A DNA stretch of 64,000 nucleotides from Azoarcus sp. DD4 (GCF_006496635.1 NZ_CP022958.1:124001-188000), one strand, 5' to 3'; counted from the stretch's first letter, positions 16,696-24,641 are shown. Made by a program: numbers and translations. The notes: generated by a model from the letters alone, not told the origin.

Positions 16696-17928
16696 TCAGC
16701 ACCCCCTCACGATGTCGGCCGTCACCTTGGGTGCGCCCACTTCGGCGGCGTGGTTCAGCGCGCGAGTAACCAGGTTGTTCACCACCAGCGGGTAGCACAT
16801 GCTCACCGTCTGGTTGCGCTGTGCGCCCTTGCCGGCGTAGGTCAGCCGGGCGCGGATCGCGTCGACCGCGCCGTCGTCTACCAGCTCGCGCATGTCGCGC
16901 TGCAGGCGCTTGAACTTCAGCGTGATGTATTCGCCCAGCTGGTTGTCCAGCGGAAACAGCTCCACCACCTCGCAACGGCGAATCACCTCCCGGGCCTCGA
17001 AGTACTGCCGCTCGTTCAGCTTTTCCTTCAGCTCGGGCTGGCCGATCAGCACGATGGAAAGCAGCTTCTTGAAGCCGTCCTCCATCTCCCAAAAGCGCTT
17101 GAGGTACTTGAGGGTTTGCACGTTGAGGTCGTGGGCTTCCTCGATCATCAGCACGTGGCTTTGCCCGCTGCGGCTCGATTCGGTCAGCGCCTTTTCCACC
17201 TGCCGGGCGAGCGCCTCCAGGCTGCGCTTGGGCGCCTCGGACGGCTTAACGTCGGCGAGGATCGCCTGGCAGATGTGGGCCGTCTTCAGCGCCGTCTTGT
17301 CGAAGCTCTTCGGCTGGATCACCGCCACCGGAAGCGCCTCGCGGCCGATGCGGTCCAGCGTTTCGCGGCGCAGCGTGGTCTTGCCGCTGCCGGATTCGCC
17401 CACCACGGCAATGAACCACCCCCCGGTGCGCGCGGCCTGGTACATCGCTTCGCGCACATAGCGCTGATCCGCCGAGAGGAACAAATCCTCCGGCCCCTGC
17501 ACGTCATCGACGAACGGGTCGCGGAACAGGGCAAAGTGGCGTTTGGCTTGCGCAGAAAGCATTTCGGTTTCCAGGTCGATAGAGACGTTGTTGTCGGCGG
17601 GCCGCTGCTCGCGGCTGGAATACGGCTTGGTGCTGTGGTTGCGGATGCGGTCTTCGTCCCACACCGTGGCGATCTCGTCCTTCGGCACGCCGTGCTCGGC
17701 GAGCATGGCCTCGATAGACGTCGTGATGTCCTCCCACGGCGTGTGAGACGGCCGCCAGGTGTTGTTCAGCATCCGGGTGATCCCCACGCGGGAGAGCGGC
17801 TTGCCCTCGTGGTGGCCACCGCGCTGGATCAGGCGCGCGGCAACGTCCTCGTGCCGGATGCCGTAGTGCAGCAGCACCGACTTCAGCCGCAGCGGCATCG
17901 GCCGCTCGGTTTCGCTCACGCGTTGCAT
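16696..17928 (-). CDS. AAA+ transposition ATPase (MuB/TnpB-like)
   Basis: A 410-residue ATPase. In this phage class the protein captures target DNA and activates the transposase. An N-terminal helix-turn-helix-like region (RPMPLRLKSVLLHYGIRHED) resembles the MuB N-terminus. Walker A is GESGSGKTT (177-185) and Walker B is HVLMIEE (258-264), with sensor-1 region LSIVLIGQPELKEKL. The ExeA-like AAA fold is typical. It lies downstream of the transposase, separated by one small basic gene. Confidence 0.92.
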   Translation of the reverse strand: MQRVSETERPMPLRLKSVLLHYGIRHEDVAARLIQRGGHHEGKPLSRVGITRMLNNTWRPSHTPWEDITTSIEAMLAEHGVPKDEIATVWDEDRIRNHSTKPYSSREQRPADNNVSIDLETEMLSAQAKRHFALFRDPFVDDVQGPEDLFLSADQRYVREAMYQAARTGGWFIAVVGESGSGKTTLRRETLDRIGREALPVAVIQPKSFDKTALKTAHICQAILADVKPSEAPKRSLEALARQVEKALTESSRSGQSHVLMIEEAHDLNVQTLKYLKRFWEMEDGFKKLLSIVLIGQPELKEKLNERQYFEAREVIRRCEVVELFPLDNQLGEYITLKFKRLQRDMRELVDDGAVDAIRARLTYAGKGAQRNQTVSMCYPLVVNNLVTRALNHAAEVGAPKVTADIVRGC

Positions 17929-18164
17929 GGCAGCCTCCGTTCGAAGCACGGCCGGTAGTAGAAGTCGCGGTCGGGGTTCAGCACACCGCTGCGGCGGTCC
18001 TGTTCCTTCGCCCGCGCGGACCAGCGGGCCAGCTCGCTGCCCTGCGTCAATCTCCCCCGGCGGTACAGCACCACCTGCTTCATGCCCCGGCCAAACACCC
18101 GCCGGGCCGGCTTGCGCACACGCCACAGGCGGCGGATGTTCGGTTTCGCGTTCCAGATACCCAT
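17916..18164 (-). CDS. Small basic protein between transposase and ATPase genes
   Basis: An 82-residue, very Arg/Lys-rich protein (MGIWNAKPNIRRLWRVRKPA ... RDFYYRPCFERRLPCNA). The high positive charge suggests nucleic-acid binding. Two in-frame ATGs (18176 and 18164) each have a GGAG six bases upstream because of a 12-bp duplication; 18164 is chosen as the shorter form. The 3' end overlaps the ATPase start by 13 bases. Confidence 0.6.
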   Translation of the reverse strand: MGIWNAKPNIRRLWRVRKPARRVFGRGMKQVVLYRRGRLTQGSELARWSARAKEQDRRSGVLNPDRDFYYRPCFERRLPCNA

Positions 18165-18166
18165 TA

Positions 18167-18188
18167 CAATCTCCATCGCAATCTCCAT
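18167..18188. repeat. 12-bp tandem repeat at a start codon
   Basis: CAATCTCCAT occurs at 18167-18176 and again at 18179-18188. On the minus strand each unit supplies both a GGAG and an ATG, creating alternate starts for the small basic gene. Confidence 0.7.
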
Positions 18189-18262
18189 TGCACCGGGCTG
18201 CGCGGCGCCAACCGCTTGCCCACCTTCGGCCCGACGTGCCCTACACGCCGGGCCGATCCTTG

Positions 18263-20032
18263 TCAGGCCCCGCCGACCGCGCGCAGGCGCGGTTCGGTGT
18301 TGCCCTTCAACCCCGCGGCAATCTCCGCCAGGGCTTCTTCCTTCACACCATCCGGGTACGTCGCCACCAGCCACGGGTGCAGGTCCTGCCGATCCACACC
18401 CATGCCGCGCAGCGCTTTGGCCGCTTCGAAGTGGGTCATGGGTACGGTTTCAAACTGCGACGCCTGGATGGCGATGTCGGTACCGCGCCGCGGCAGCGCC
18501 GCCGGAATCTCGATCTGCGCGAGGTGGCGCACGGCATCCACCGTGCCGCCCATCAGCGCGGCATTGCTGCGGCGTGCCTTGTCCATCTCTTCGGCCGTCA
18601 TGCCCGGGTACAGCAGGCCGTCCAGCGCCTGGGCGCTGCGGTCCGCATCCGTCATCGGGCGGGACGCATAGCTTTCGCCGATGATCGGGGCCGTCATCGG
18701 CCGGCCGTAGTCGTCGCGCTCGTCGGCCTCCGGCTCCAGCCGGTAGATCACGTCCTCGCCGTCGTAGCGCGGCACCCGCAGGCTGATCGCGCAGTTGCCG
18801 AACAGCAGCGGAGAAATCTCCAGCACGTCGCCGGCGCACACGCCGGCCAGGCCGGCCACGTCGTAGGTGCGCGGCGCATCGGCGCGCGGGTGGGCGTAGG
18901 AAATCGTCAGGTCGCGGGCGACCTTGCGGGTCACCTTGCGGCCTTCCAGGAAGACTTGACACACGGGCTCCGGCGGCAGCAGGCGCAGTTCGTCCTGGCG
19001 GATCTTCATCCACAGGTCGTAGCGGGCCGTCGGCGTCTTCAGGCCCTTGCGGCGCAGCCGGGTGTCCTGGTGGGGGATGGCGTTGGCGCAGTAGGCCTCC
19101 GCCCAGGCCGCGGCGGCGGCGTTCAGCTCTTCCACGCTGTGCACCGGGTCGAAGCGCAGGCGGCTTTCAAACTGGGTTTCCACCAGGTTGTTGCCACCTT
19201 CCACGCCACCCTTGGCGCGGGCGTTTCCCGGCGCGTGGGTGATGCTCTTCACCTCCAGCGCCGCCAACAGGTTTTGCACGGCCGCCGCGGTGTTGGCGCT
19301 GCCCTTGTCCCACATCAGGATCTTCGGCACGCCGTGGAAGCGCCGTCCGGGCTGCTCGCCCCAGGCGAACATCAGGAACTTGTACAGGTTCACCGGGCTC
19401 TCGCCCGCGGCCTCCACGTACCAGGGCAGCACCAGCCCGCTGGCGTGGTCCCACAGCACGTAGCGCCACACCTTGAACTTCACCTTCGCCAGCTTTTCCA
19501 GCTTGTTTTTGTAGAACTCGTCGTCGCGGATGATTCGCTGCTGGCCGCGCATGTAATAGACCAGGCACAGCGACGGGTCGACCTGATGCACGTGGTTGGG
19601 GTGCAGGCTGCGCAGCGTCACCGGCGCGCGCGCTTCGGCCTGCTGCGCCACGCCCAGGCGGCGGCTCTTGACCAGGCGGTTGATCTGCCGCGCGGACAAG
19701 GTGATCTCGCAGCCGTTGTTGGCCGCTACACTGCTTGCCACCGGGGTGAACATGGTCTTCTTGTCGTTGGCGCGGACGCTGCCGCGCTGCAGGGCGGCGA
19801 TCATCTCCAGCGACTCGCCATTCGCCTTCGTCGCGCCCTTGTCCGCACGCACCTTGCGGCCGCTCGTCCAGCCCACCTGGCGTTCGAGCTCGGCGTAGAG
19901 CTTGCTCACGCTCCAGCCATACAGGGTGCGCGCCTCTTCCAGCAGGGCGCGCTTGCAGCCGTGCGCGGCCGCATCCAGCCGGCAGGCAAACCCCTGCAGG
20001 TATTCGCGGGTGGGGTTGGGCATGGTCGCCAT
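18263..20032 (-). CDS. DDE transposase (MuA/TnpA-like, rve fold)
   Basis: A 589-residue transposase that joins phage ends to target DNA. The catalytic triad is visible as Asp152 (HVHQVDPSLCLVYY), Asp242 (KILMWDKGSAN) and Glu278 (AKGGVEGGNNLVE). The D-E gap of 35 residues is that of the retroviral-integrase superfamily. An N-terminal helix-turn-helix-rich region precedes the core (ITLSARQINRLVKSRRLG). The C-terminal ~230 residues probably include the beta-barrel and the ATPase-contact region. Start ATG 20032 has AAGGGG upstream. Confidence 0.95.
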   Translation of the reverse strand: MATMPNPTREYLQGFACRLDAAAHGCKRALLEEARTLYGWSVSKLYAELERQVGWTSGRKVRADKGATKANGESLEMIAALQRGSVRANDKKTMFTPVASSVAANNGCEITLSARQINRLVKSRRLGVAQQAEARAPVTLRSLHPNHVHQVDPSLCLVYYMRGQQRIIRDDEFYKNKLEKLAKVKFKVWRYVLWDHASGLVLPWYVEAAGESPVNLYKFLMFAWGEQPGRRFHGVPKILMWDKGSANTAAAVQNLLAALEVKSITHAPGNARAKGGVEGGNNLVETQFESRLRFDPVHSVEELNAAAAAWAEAYCANAIPHQDTRLRRKGLKTPTARYDLWMKIRQDELRLLPPEPVCQVFLEGRKVTRKVARDLTISYAHPRADAPRTYDVAGLAGVCAGDVLEISPLLFGNCAISLRVPRYDGEDVIYRLEPEADERDDYGRPMTAPIIGESYASRPMTDADRSAQALDGLLYPGMTAEEMDKARRSNAALMGGTVDAVRHLAQIEIPAALPRRGTDIAIQASQFETVPMTHFEAAKALRGMGVDRQDLHPWLVATYPDGVKEEALAEIAAGLKGNTEPRLRAVGGA

Positions 20033-20042
20033 GGTGGTCCCC

Positions 20043-21023
20043 TTACCCCTCGGCGCCCGAGTCGTCGCCCGGCAGCGTGCGGCCGTCGAGTTCCTCGGCC
20101 CAGCCGGCCAGCGTCGCGTCGTAGCGGTCGCACAGCTCGGCCAGCTGCTGCGCCGTGCGCTTCAGGCGGTCGCCGAACGACACCGCGAACTGCCGCAGGA
20201 TCAGCCGCTCGGCCTCCTCGGTGTCGCCCCAGGTCACCGTCTCGTCGAGGATGGCGCCGTGGATCAGGTCCATCTTCGCCACCGTGGTGTCGATCAGGTC
20301 GAAGCCGGCGACGATCTCGGTTTTAACCTGCCCCACCTTTTCATCCCAGGGGGAGATGGTCGACTTGATCTTCGTCAGCTCGTCGATCTTGGCGTTCTTG
20401 TCCGACAGCAGCCGCGCGCTCGCCTCGCCGTCCGCCTTCAGCTCTTCCACCAGTTTCGCCAGCGCCTCTTTCTCCTTTGCGTGCTTGGCGATCATGTCCT
20501 CGGCGAGTTCAAGGAAGGTGTCCTTGTCGCCCACCTTGGCGGCTTCGATCAGGGCGGTTTTCTGGTCTTCGGGGAGCCGGCGGTACTGGCGGAGTTCGCG
20601 GTAGCCAATGCCCATGCGGGACATGGATTCGAGGGCTTCTTCACCGAGCGTCTTGAGGTTGCGGATATCTTCATCGACCTGTTCACGCGAACGCCCCAGC
20701 AACGAGCAGAACTCGTCCCACGTCCCTGAAAACTGGTGACCGTCACCACTTTTTTTGCCACTCAGGGTGCGATAGAGCTTGTTTTCTTTGACGAATGCCA
20801 GTTTGGAAGTGGTGACCGTCACCGAAAACTTAGCGAATGCATCTGCCATCTGCGCCTGCCCGAGCAACTGATTCAGCAGGTCGCGCTCGTCGCTGTAGGC
20901 ATCCTTGATCGCGTGCAGCTCCGCCTCATTCGTCAGCGTCACCGCATGCGCCGCCTGCAGCGCTTCGTCCGGCATCAGGACGGCCGGATTCGTCTCCACG
21001 TACTCTTTCGCTTTGCGTGCCAT
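20043..21023 (-). CDS. Phage coiled-coil protein, unknown function
   Basis: A 326-residue protein, largely helical. The middle has a ParB/KorB-like look (TWDEFCSLLGRSREQVDEDI, then GIGYRELRQYRRLPEDQKTA), followed by a charged coiled coil (AKLVEELKADGEASARLLSD). The arrangement resembles DNA-partition or DUF3102-like proteins placed before the transposase in BcepMu-type phages. ATG 21023 has GAGGG at seven bases; ATG 21029 is too close to it. Confidence 0.65.
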   Translation of the reverse strand: MARKAKEYVETNPAVLMPDEALQAAHAVTLTNEAELHAIKDAYSDERDLLNQLLGQAQMADAFAKFSVTVTTSKLAFVKENKLYRTLSGKKSGDGHQFSGTWDEFCSLLGRSREQVDEDIRNLKTLGEEALESMSRMGIGYRELRQYRRLPEDQKTALIEAAKVGDKDTFLELAEDMIAKHAKEKEALAKLVEELKADGEASARLLSDKNAKIDELTKIKSTISPWDEKVGQVKTEIVAGFDLIDTTVAKMDLIHGAILDETVTWGDTEEAERLILRQFAVSFGDRLKRTAQQLAELCDRYDATLAGWAEELDGRTLPGDDSGAEG

Positions 21024-21035
21024 GGTCATGCCCTC

Positions 21036-21347
21036 TTACACGGTGCAGCTGTAGCGCTGCTTGATCTGGTTCAGCTCGCCTTCCTGGCGGGCAATGTCGA
21101 CTTCGTAGGCGCGGGTGATCTGCAGCACCTTCGGCCCCAGCCGCCAGCGGCCGCCGACCTTGGTTTCCTCCACGAAGCCCTCGTTTTTCAGCTGGGCCAG
21201 CATCCGCGTCATGGTCGAAGGCGTGGTGTCCAGCGCCTTGGCCAGTTCGCCCGGCGGCAGGCCATTCACCGTGTGCCCGGCCAGCACCACCATCAGGCGG
21301 CACACGCGGGTTACCTGCTCGCTCTTGCCGTAGAGTTCAGGCGTCAT
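21036..21347 (-). CDS. IclR/MarR-type winged-helix regulator
   Basis: A 103-residue DNA-binding protein. The segment GLPPGELAKALDTTPSTMTR, then MLAQLKNEGFVEETKVGGRW, is a canonical winged helix (recognition helix and wing). It ends in a short coiled tail (IARQEGELNQIKQRYSCTV) that may dimerise. GGGAGG lies seven bases before ATG 21347. It is probably an early-operon regulator. Confidence 0.75.
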   Translation of the reverse strand: MTPELYGKSEQVTRVCRLMVVLAGHTVNGLPPGELAKALDTTPSTMTRMLAQLKNEGFVEETKVGGRWRLGPKVLQITRAYEVDIARQEGELNQIKQRYSCTV

Positions 21348-21567
21348 GGCCGGCCTCCCCGTCGTCAAAAACACCCCAGATGCGCTCCAGTAAGCCGCTG
21401 ATCGCGTTCTCCATCGGCGTGGTGTGGGCGATCACATCGCGGCTGTAGAAGGGGCTGCCGGTGTCGGCGATCAGCTTCAGCGCCACCTCCTGCACCGTGC
21501 TGCTGCCTTCCAGGTAGCTGGCGAGGCGAGCCACGGCCTCGCGGGCGTTTTCCAGTTCGGTATCCAT
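21337..21567 (-). CDS. Small phage protein, unknown function
   Basis: A 76-residue helical, acidic protein (MDTELENAREAVARLASYLE ... RIWGVFDDGEAGHDA). The ATG overlaps the upstream regulator's stop (TGATG) and the 3' end overlaps the winged-helix gene by 11 bases. No family recognised. Confidence 0.6.
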   Translation of the reverse strand: MDTELENAREAVARLASYLEGSSTVQEVALKLIADTGSPFYSRDVIAHTTPMENAISGLLERIWGVFDDGEAGHDA

Positions 21568-22031
21568 CAGTCCAGATCCAGTTCGGGTTGATCGTTCTTC
21601 CGGACGTTCTCGCGGTGCCAGGCCAGGCTTTCCAGCCCGGTGCTGACCTTCGCGACGCACGTATCGCGCTCCATGTCGCCCTTCATGAAGTCCAGCAGCG
21701 CACCGACGGAACCGTTCAACGTGGCCTGGAGCACATGCACGTCCTCGGCATTGATGTTCCGGCCGGTGGGGATCTCGATCACTACGCGGTGCGCGTTGGC
21801 GGTGAGGTAGCGCACCACGTAATCGCTGCCAGTGATGTGCTCCCACAGCGGGATGCGGTTGACCGGCATGGAATCGTTCTCTAGCCACTTGTAGAGGACG
21901 GCCGGCGTGACGGCCATCAGTTCGGCCAGGCGTTCGGTGCTCAGTCGTCGCTTCCCAAGGGCGTGTGCCTTGTCGGCCTCGAAGGCGGCTCGCAGGCTGG
22001 TCGGCATCGGTTTCGAATGTCTCGTGCTCAT
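21567..22031 (-). CDS. Helix-turn-helix phage regulator
   Basis: A 154-residue protein with a Cro/CII-like helix-turn-helix at about residues 30-56 (RLSTERLAELMAVTPAVLYK, then WLENDSMP). The C-terminal part (RVVIEIPTGRNINAEDVHVL) may oligomerise. It is the first gene after the AT-rich operator-like region 22032-22140, so it may autoregulate the early operon. Confidence 0.75.
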   Translation of the reverse strand: MSTRHSKPMPTSLRAAFEADKAHALGKRRLSTERLAELMAVTPAVLYKWLENDSMPVNRIPLWEHITGSDYVVRYLTANAHRVVIEIPTGRNINAEDVHVLQATLNGSVGALLDFMKGDMERDTCVAKVSTGLESLAWHRENVRKNDQPELDLD

Positions 22032-22140
22032 TTGATGTGGTGAGTAAGTGCGGATCTAAAAAGAAAGCGGTTTCTAAACGGCGGAAACGGTTTGCTCATC
22101 GCTAAAATTCAGGTCATCGAATCCAAGCCCGGAGTCAGCC
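22032..22140. promoter_or_regulatory. Operator-like region between divergent small genes
   Basis: A relatively AT-rich 109-bp gap. It contains GAAAGCGGTTTC (22063-22074, arms GAAA/TTTC) and AAACGGTTT (22085-22093, arms AAAC/GTTT). CGGTTT recurs 20 bp apart, two helical turns. A TAAAAT at 22103-22108 could be a rightward -10. These are probably binding sites of one of the adjacent helix-turn-helix proteins. Confidence 0.5.
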
Positions 22141-22380
22141 ATGGACAACACGCAGTTCGACGAACTCGCCGGCAGAATCGATGCCGTGTACATGGCCTTC
22201 GGCGCGCTGGTGGCCGAGCTGGAAGACGCGGCGGTCATTGATGGCCCCCGCCTTGTTCAGGGGCTGCGACGGTCGGCTGCGCAGCGGCATACGGACAATC
22301 CGGGCACGGCCGCTTCGGTGCGGACGCTGCAGGACATTGCGGACCGGCTTGAGGACGCACGTAACCAGCGTCACCGATGA
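22141..22380 (+). CDS. Small phage protein, unknown function
   Basis: A 79-residue helical protein (MDNTQFDELAGRIDAVYMAF ... IADRLEDARNQRHR) on the plus strand inside the leftward region. GGAG ends 7 bases before the ATG, and third-position GC is very high in the first 30 codons, supporting real coding. It runs head-on into the gp16-like transcription unit. No family recognised. Confidence 0.65.
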   Translation: MDNTQFDELAGRIDAVYMAFGALVAELEDAAVIDGPRLVQGLRRSAAQRHTDNPGTAASVRTLQDIADRLEDARNQRHR

Positions 22381-22423
22381 CGGGCCAGGCGGGGTCGAAG
22401 CCGAATGGGTCGCGCTCGGCCAT
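22235..22423 (-). CDS. Doubtful small ORF
   Basis: A 62-codon frame beginning MAERDPFGFDPAWPVIGDAG. GGAG lies eight bases before its ATG, and it overlaps the stop of the 39-residue gene upstream. The first ~17 codons look coding, but the rest overlaps the plus-strand gene and loses the codon bias. It may be a truncated gene or chance. Confidence 0.3.
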   Translation of the reverse strand: MAERDPFGFDPAWPVIGDAGYVRPQAGPQCPAASAPKRPCPDCPYAAAQPTVAAPEQGGGHQ

Positions 22424-22426
22424 GGC

Positions 22427-22546
22427 TCAGGCTCCAACCCAGTAGTTGTGGATGGCTTCGACGCTGCCGCCGACGTGCATGCCCGCGTCGATGAATGCGG
22501 GGGCCAGGTCGGTGAGGTAGATGACGGTTTGGAAGCGCAGGAACAT
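22427..22546 (-). CDS. Tiny phage protein, unknown function
   Basis: A 39-residue frame (MFLRFQTVIYLTDLAPAFID ... AIHNYWVGA) starting 9 bases after the gp16-like stop. It is hydrophobic at the N-terminus. Only the operon position and codon bias support it. Confidence 0.4.
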   Translation of the reverse strand: MFLRFQTVIYLTDLAPAFIDAGMHVGGSVEAIHNYWVGA

Positions 22547-22554
22547 GGCGGGCC

Positions 22555-22800
22555 TCAGGCGGCAGCGCGCTGGCGCGTGGGGGTAGCCAAGGCCTTGGCC
22601 GGGTCGGTGCAGATCTCGCCGGCCTTGATGCCGAGCTTCACCGCGATCTCGTGGGCCTGACCGCGCACGCACTTCTTGCGGCCGCCCAGGACTTCGAAGA
22701 CAAGGTTGGGCGAGAACTTGTTGGCGATCGCCCATTGGGTGATCGAGATGCCCTTGGCCTTAAGTTCGGCCCGGGCGTCGTCTGCGGTACGTAGTGGCAT
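22555..22800 (-). CDS. BcepMu gp16-family DNA-binding protein
   Basis: An 81-residue helix-turn-helix protein. The pattern ARAELKAKGISITQWAIANK, then FSPNLVFEVLGGRKKCVRGQ and AHEIAVKLGIK, is that of the 'phage-associated protein, BcepMu gp16 family'. It is the first gene of the leftward arm and the likely Ner/Cro counterpart of the divergent repressor. AAGGAG lies seven bases before ATG 22800. The early promoter with an embedded operator is directly upstream. Confidence 0.85.
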   Translation of the reverse strand: MPLRTADDARAELKAKGISITQWAIANKFSPNLVFEVLGGRKKCVRGQAHEIAVKLGIKAGEICTDPAKALATPTRQRAAA

Positions 22801-22878
22801 GGCGGCTCCTTGGGAACGGCGTCGGCGCTCTGCAAAGTGCCGACTAAGCTGCTGTTCGGTTTGTGATGGTGTGAGTTA

Positions 22879-22907
22879 ATTATTGTGCGGATATCTGCGC
22901 ACGTCAA
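22879..22907 (-). promoter_or_regulatory. Leftward early promoter with operator in the spacer
   Basis: On the minus strand, TTGACG (22907-22902) and AATAAT (22884-22879) are separated by 17 bp, a near-consensus sigma-70 promoter pointing at the gp16-like gene. The spacer holds an inverted repeat, GTGCG at 22885-22889 and CGCAC at 22898-22902, a likely repressor operator. Confidence 0.7.
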
Positions 22908-22930
22908 CTTGTTTTGGTGGGAATTTGCAC

Positions 22931-23410
22931 ATGCTCGGTGACAGGCTGAGAGAAGAGCGGGAGCGTCTTGGGCTCACGCAGGACGCGTTCTCTGCGCTGG
23001 CCGGCGGAAAGCGCCGCACGCTCATCGATTGGGAAAAGGGCGTGTCGTCACCGACGGCAGTGCAGTTATCCGCGCTATCAAAAGCCGGCGTTGACGTCCT
23101 GTATGTCGTAACTGGGAATCGGGCAGCGCAGGGTGTTTCGGAAGCGGTCGTTGCTTATGCCGCCAGGACGCCAGCGGCCGAGCCGGCGGCGCCTACTCGC
23201 ATGGATCTCGCCCGGGGTACCTCGCTTGATCCTGCTTGGCCGATGGTGCTGGAGTACGTGGTCGATGCACTGATCGACCACGGACGCCAGGTTCCTCGCG
23301 GACGCAAGCTCCGAGATTTGGTAGATGCGGTTCTAGTGGTGCTCCGATTAGATGAAGAGGGAGAGCTGGACAATGAAAAGCTCCGCCGGAAGATCGAAGC
23401 GATGGTGTGA
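22931..23410 (+). CDS. XRE-family phage repressor
   Basis: A 159-residue protein with an N-terminal Cro/CI helix-turn-helix (LGDRLREERERLGLTQDAFS, then ALAGGKRRTLIDWEKG). The linker and C-terminal helical region (RKLRDLVDAVLVVLRLDEEG) probably dimerise; no LexA-type peptidase domain is visible. It is divergent from the gp16-like gene across the early promoter, the position of the lysogeny repressor in BcepMu-type phages. ATG 22931 is preferred because upstream codons lie within the promoter. Confidence 0.85.
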   Translation: MLGDRLREERERLGLTQDAFSALAGGKRRTLIDWEKGVSSPTAVQLSALSKAGVDVLYVVTGNRAAQGVSEAVVAYAARTPAAEPAAPTRMDLARGTSLDPAWPMVLEYVVDALIDHGRQVPRGRKLRDLVDAVLVVLRLDEEGELDNEKLRRKIEAMV

Positions 23411-23462
23411 CAGCCGTCACATCTCCGCCCGCGCACGCGCACGCCGCCTATGGCAGGCAGAT

Positions 23463-23705
23463 ATGCTCTCCGCACTGCAGAACCTCATGGGAGTGCAAGG
23501 CGTGGAAAGCGAATGGGCGCGCGAACGCGTGCGGAAACTCTTCAGCGATGCAGCAGCCGGCAAACCGGAGCCAGAGCCCGAGCCGGAAATGCGGGTCACG
23601 CTCGGCAATATCAGGCTGACGGTGAGTGGATCAGGTATGGCGTTGCTGCTGGCGCCTGGCCTTAAGCCAGGATCAGACGACAGCACCTCTCTGGGGAATG
23701 GTTAA
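23463..23705 (+). CDS. Small phage protein, unknown function
   Basis: An 80-residue protein (MLSALQNLMGVQGVESEWAR, a Pro/Glu-rich hinge KPEPEPEPEM, then a beta-rich tail). It lies 52 bases after the repressor on the same strand, probably lysogenically expressed. No family recognised. Confidence 0.5.
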   Translation: MLSALQNLMGVQGVESEWARERVRKLFSDAAAGKPEPEPEPEMRVTLGNIRLTVSGSGMALLLAPGLKPGSDDSTSLGNG

Positions 23706-23707
23706 TC

Positions 23708-24163
23708 GTGGCCTACTGCCCCTACTGCCGGGCGCCCCTGGATAAGCTCCCGACACGCAAAGCGAAGTGCCGAACATGCGGACAATTCGTGTTCGTGAAG
23801 TCGACGCCGAGTGATCCGGTAAGGCGTTTGGTTACTGCCGAGCAAGCAGAAGATATTGAGAGGCAGTGGCGTGCCCAGTATGAAGTCCAGCACGCCCAGC
23901 ATCGGGCAGCGGCCAAACAGGCTCAAGAACGGAGCCGCCGCAACATGCTTCAGGCAGCGCAACTCATGCCGGGATTTAGGGCCCGTTTCTTGGTTGGTCC
24001 ATCGGCGAGTGCGCCGCGTGAATGTAGGCAACTGGATGGTGCAATTGTGGATGTTCACGATCCGCTGTTCGAGAAGCTGGCGCCGTGTTCGAGGGATGAC
24101 TGCGCTTGTTGCTGGGTAGCGGTTGTGCCTGGTTGGAAGTCCACTACGCGAGGCAAAGCATGA
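23708..24163 (+). CDS. Zinc-ribbon protein with capsid-gene-like C-terminus
   Basis: A 151-residue protein with a GTG start. Cys4, Cys7, Cys21 and Cys24 (YCPYCRAP, KCRTCGQF) form a zinc ribbon. The C-terminus (CSRDDCACCWVAVVPGWK) resembles the CGCVAVPVVPGWK tail of the prophage minor head protein at 32167-33030. It may have been assembled from, or interact with, that fold. It lies between the repressor and a secreted protein, a typical site for accessory genes. Function unknown. Confidence 0.6.
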   Translation: MAYCPYCRAPLDKLPTRKAKCRTCGQFVFVKSTPSDPVRRLVTAEQAEDIERQWRAQYEVQHAQHRAAAKQAQERSRRNMLQAAQLMPGFRARFLVGPSASAPRECRQLDGAIVDVHDPLFEKLAPCSRDDCACCWVAVVPGWKSTTRGKA

Positions 24164-24615
24164 AGCACATCCTATTCGTGGCCGCACTTGCGGCGGCCCT
24201 GCCGGCCCACGCCCAGGTCTTCAAATGCCAGGAAGGCGGCAAGACAGTGTTCTCCGACAGACCCTGCCACGCCGAGGCGAAACCGCTGGACGTGAAACCG
24301 GCCGCGGGCGCTTATGACCCGGCCGCGGCCGCCGTGCTCGAGCAGCAAACGGCCCGCCGGCTGGAAGCGCAGGCCGCCGCCCAGAAGTACCGCGACAAGG
24401 CGGAGGAGCGCCGCGAAATGGCGCGCGCAAAGGAAGCGGCCGAGCCGGATGAATGCGCCAGGCTGCGCCAGCAGCATGCCGACGCCAAACGTTGGTCGAA
24501 GGAGTTCCACCACCCCGAGAACATTCGGCGGGAGCAGGAGAAGGCGAAGAAGGCCGCGTCCGACAGCTTCTTCAAGTGCGGCCCCGGCGAGCGGGTTTCG
24601 GTGTTCGATCAGTGA
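24160..24615 (+). CDS. Secreted DUF4124-type protein
   Basis: A 151-residue protein with a clear signal peptide (MKHILFVAALAAALPAHA) followed by QVFKCQEGGKTVFSDRPCHA, the DUF4124 signature common in beta- and gammaproteobacterial periplasmic proteins. The rest is a charged coiled coil ending in a Cys-containing tail (FFKCGPGERVSVFDQ). It overlaps the zinc-ribbon gene (ATGA). A periplasmic protein of bacterial type beside the repressor is a candidate lysogenic-conversion gene; its role is unknown. Confidence 0.75.
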   Translation: MKHILFVAALAAALPAHAQVFKCQEGGKTVFSDRPCHAEAKPLDVKPAAGAYDPAAAAVLEQQTARRLEAQAAAQKYRDKAEERREMARAKEAAEPDECARLRQQHADAKRWSKEFHHPENIRREQEKAKKAASDSFFKCGPGERVSVFDQ

Positions 24616-24641
24616 CGCACGGGCGCAGACGCGCCCCAAAC

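Noticed and set aside
17927..20326. 799-codon plus-strand frame opposite the transposase
   Set aside because: The minus strand carries a full DDE transposase with correct triad; the plus frame is low-complexity His/Gln/Arg-rich antisense.
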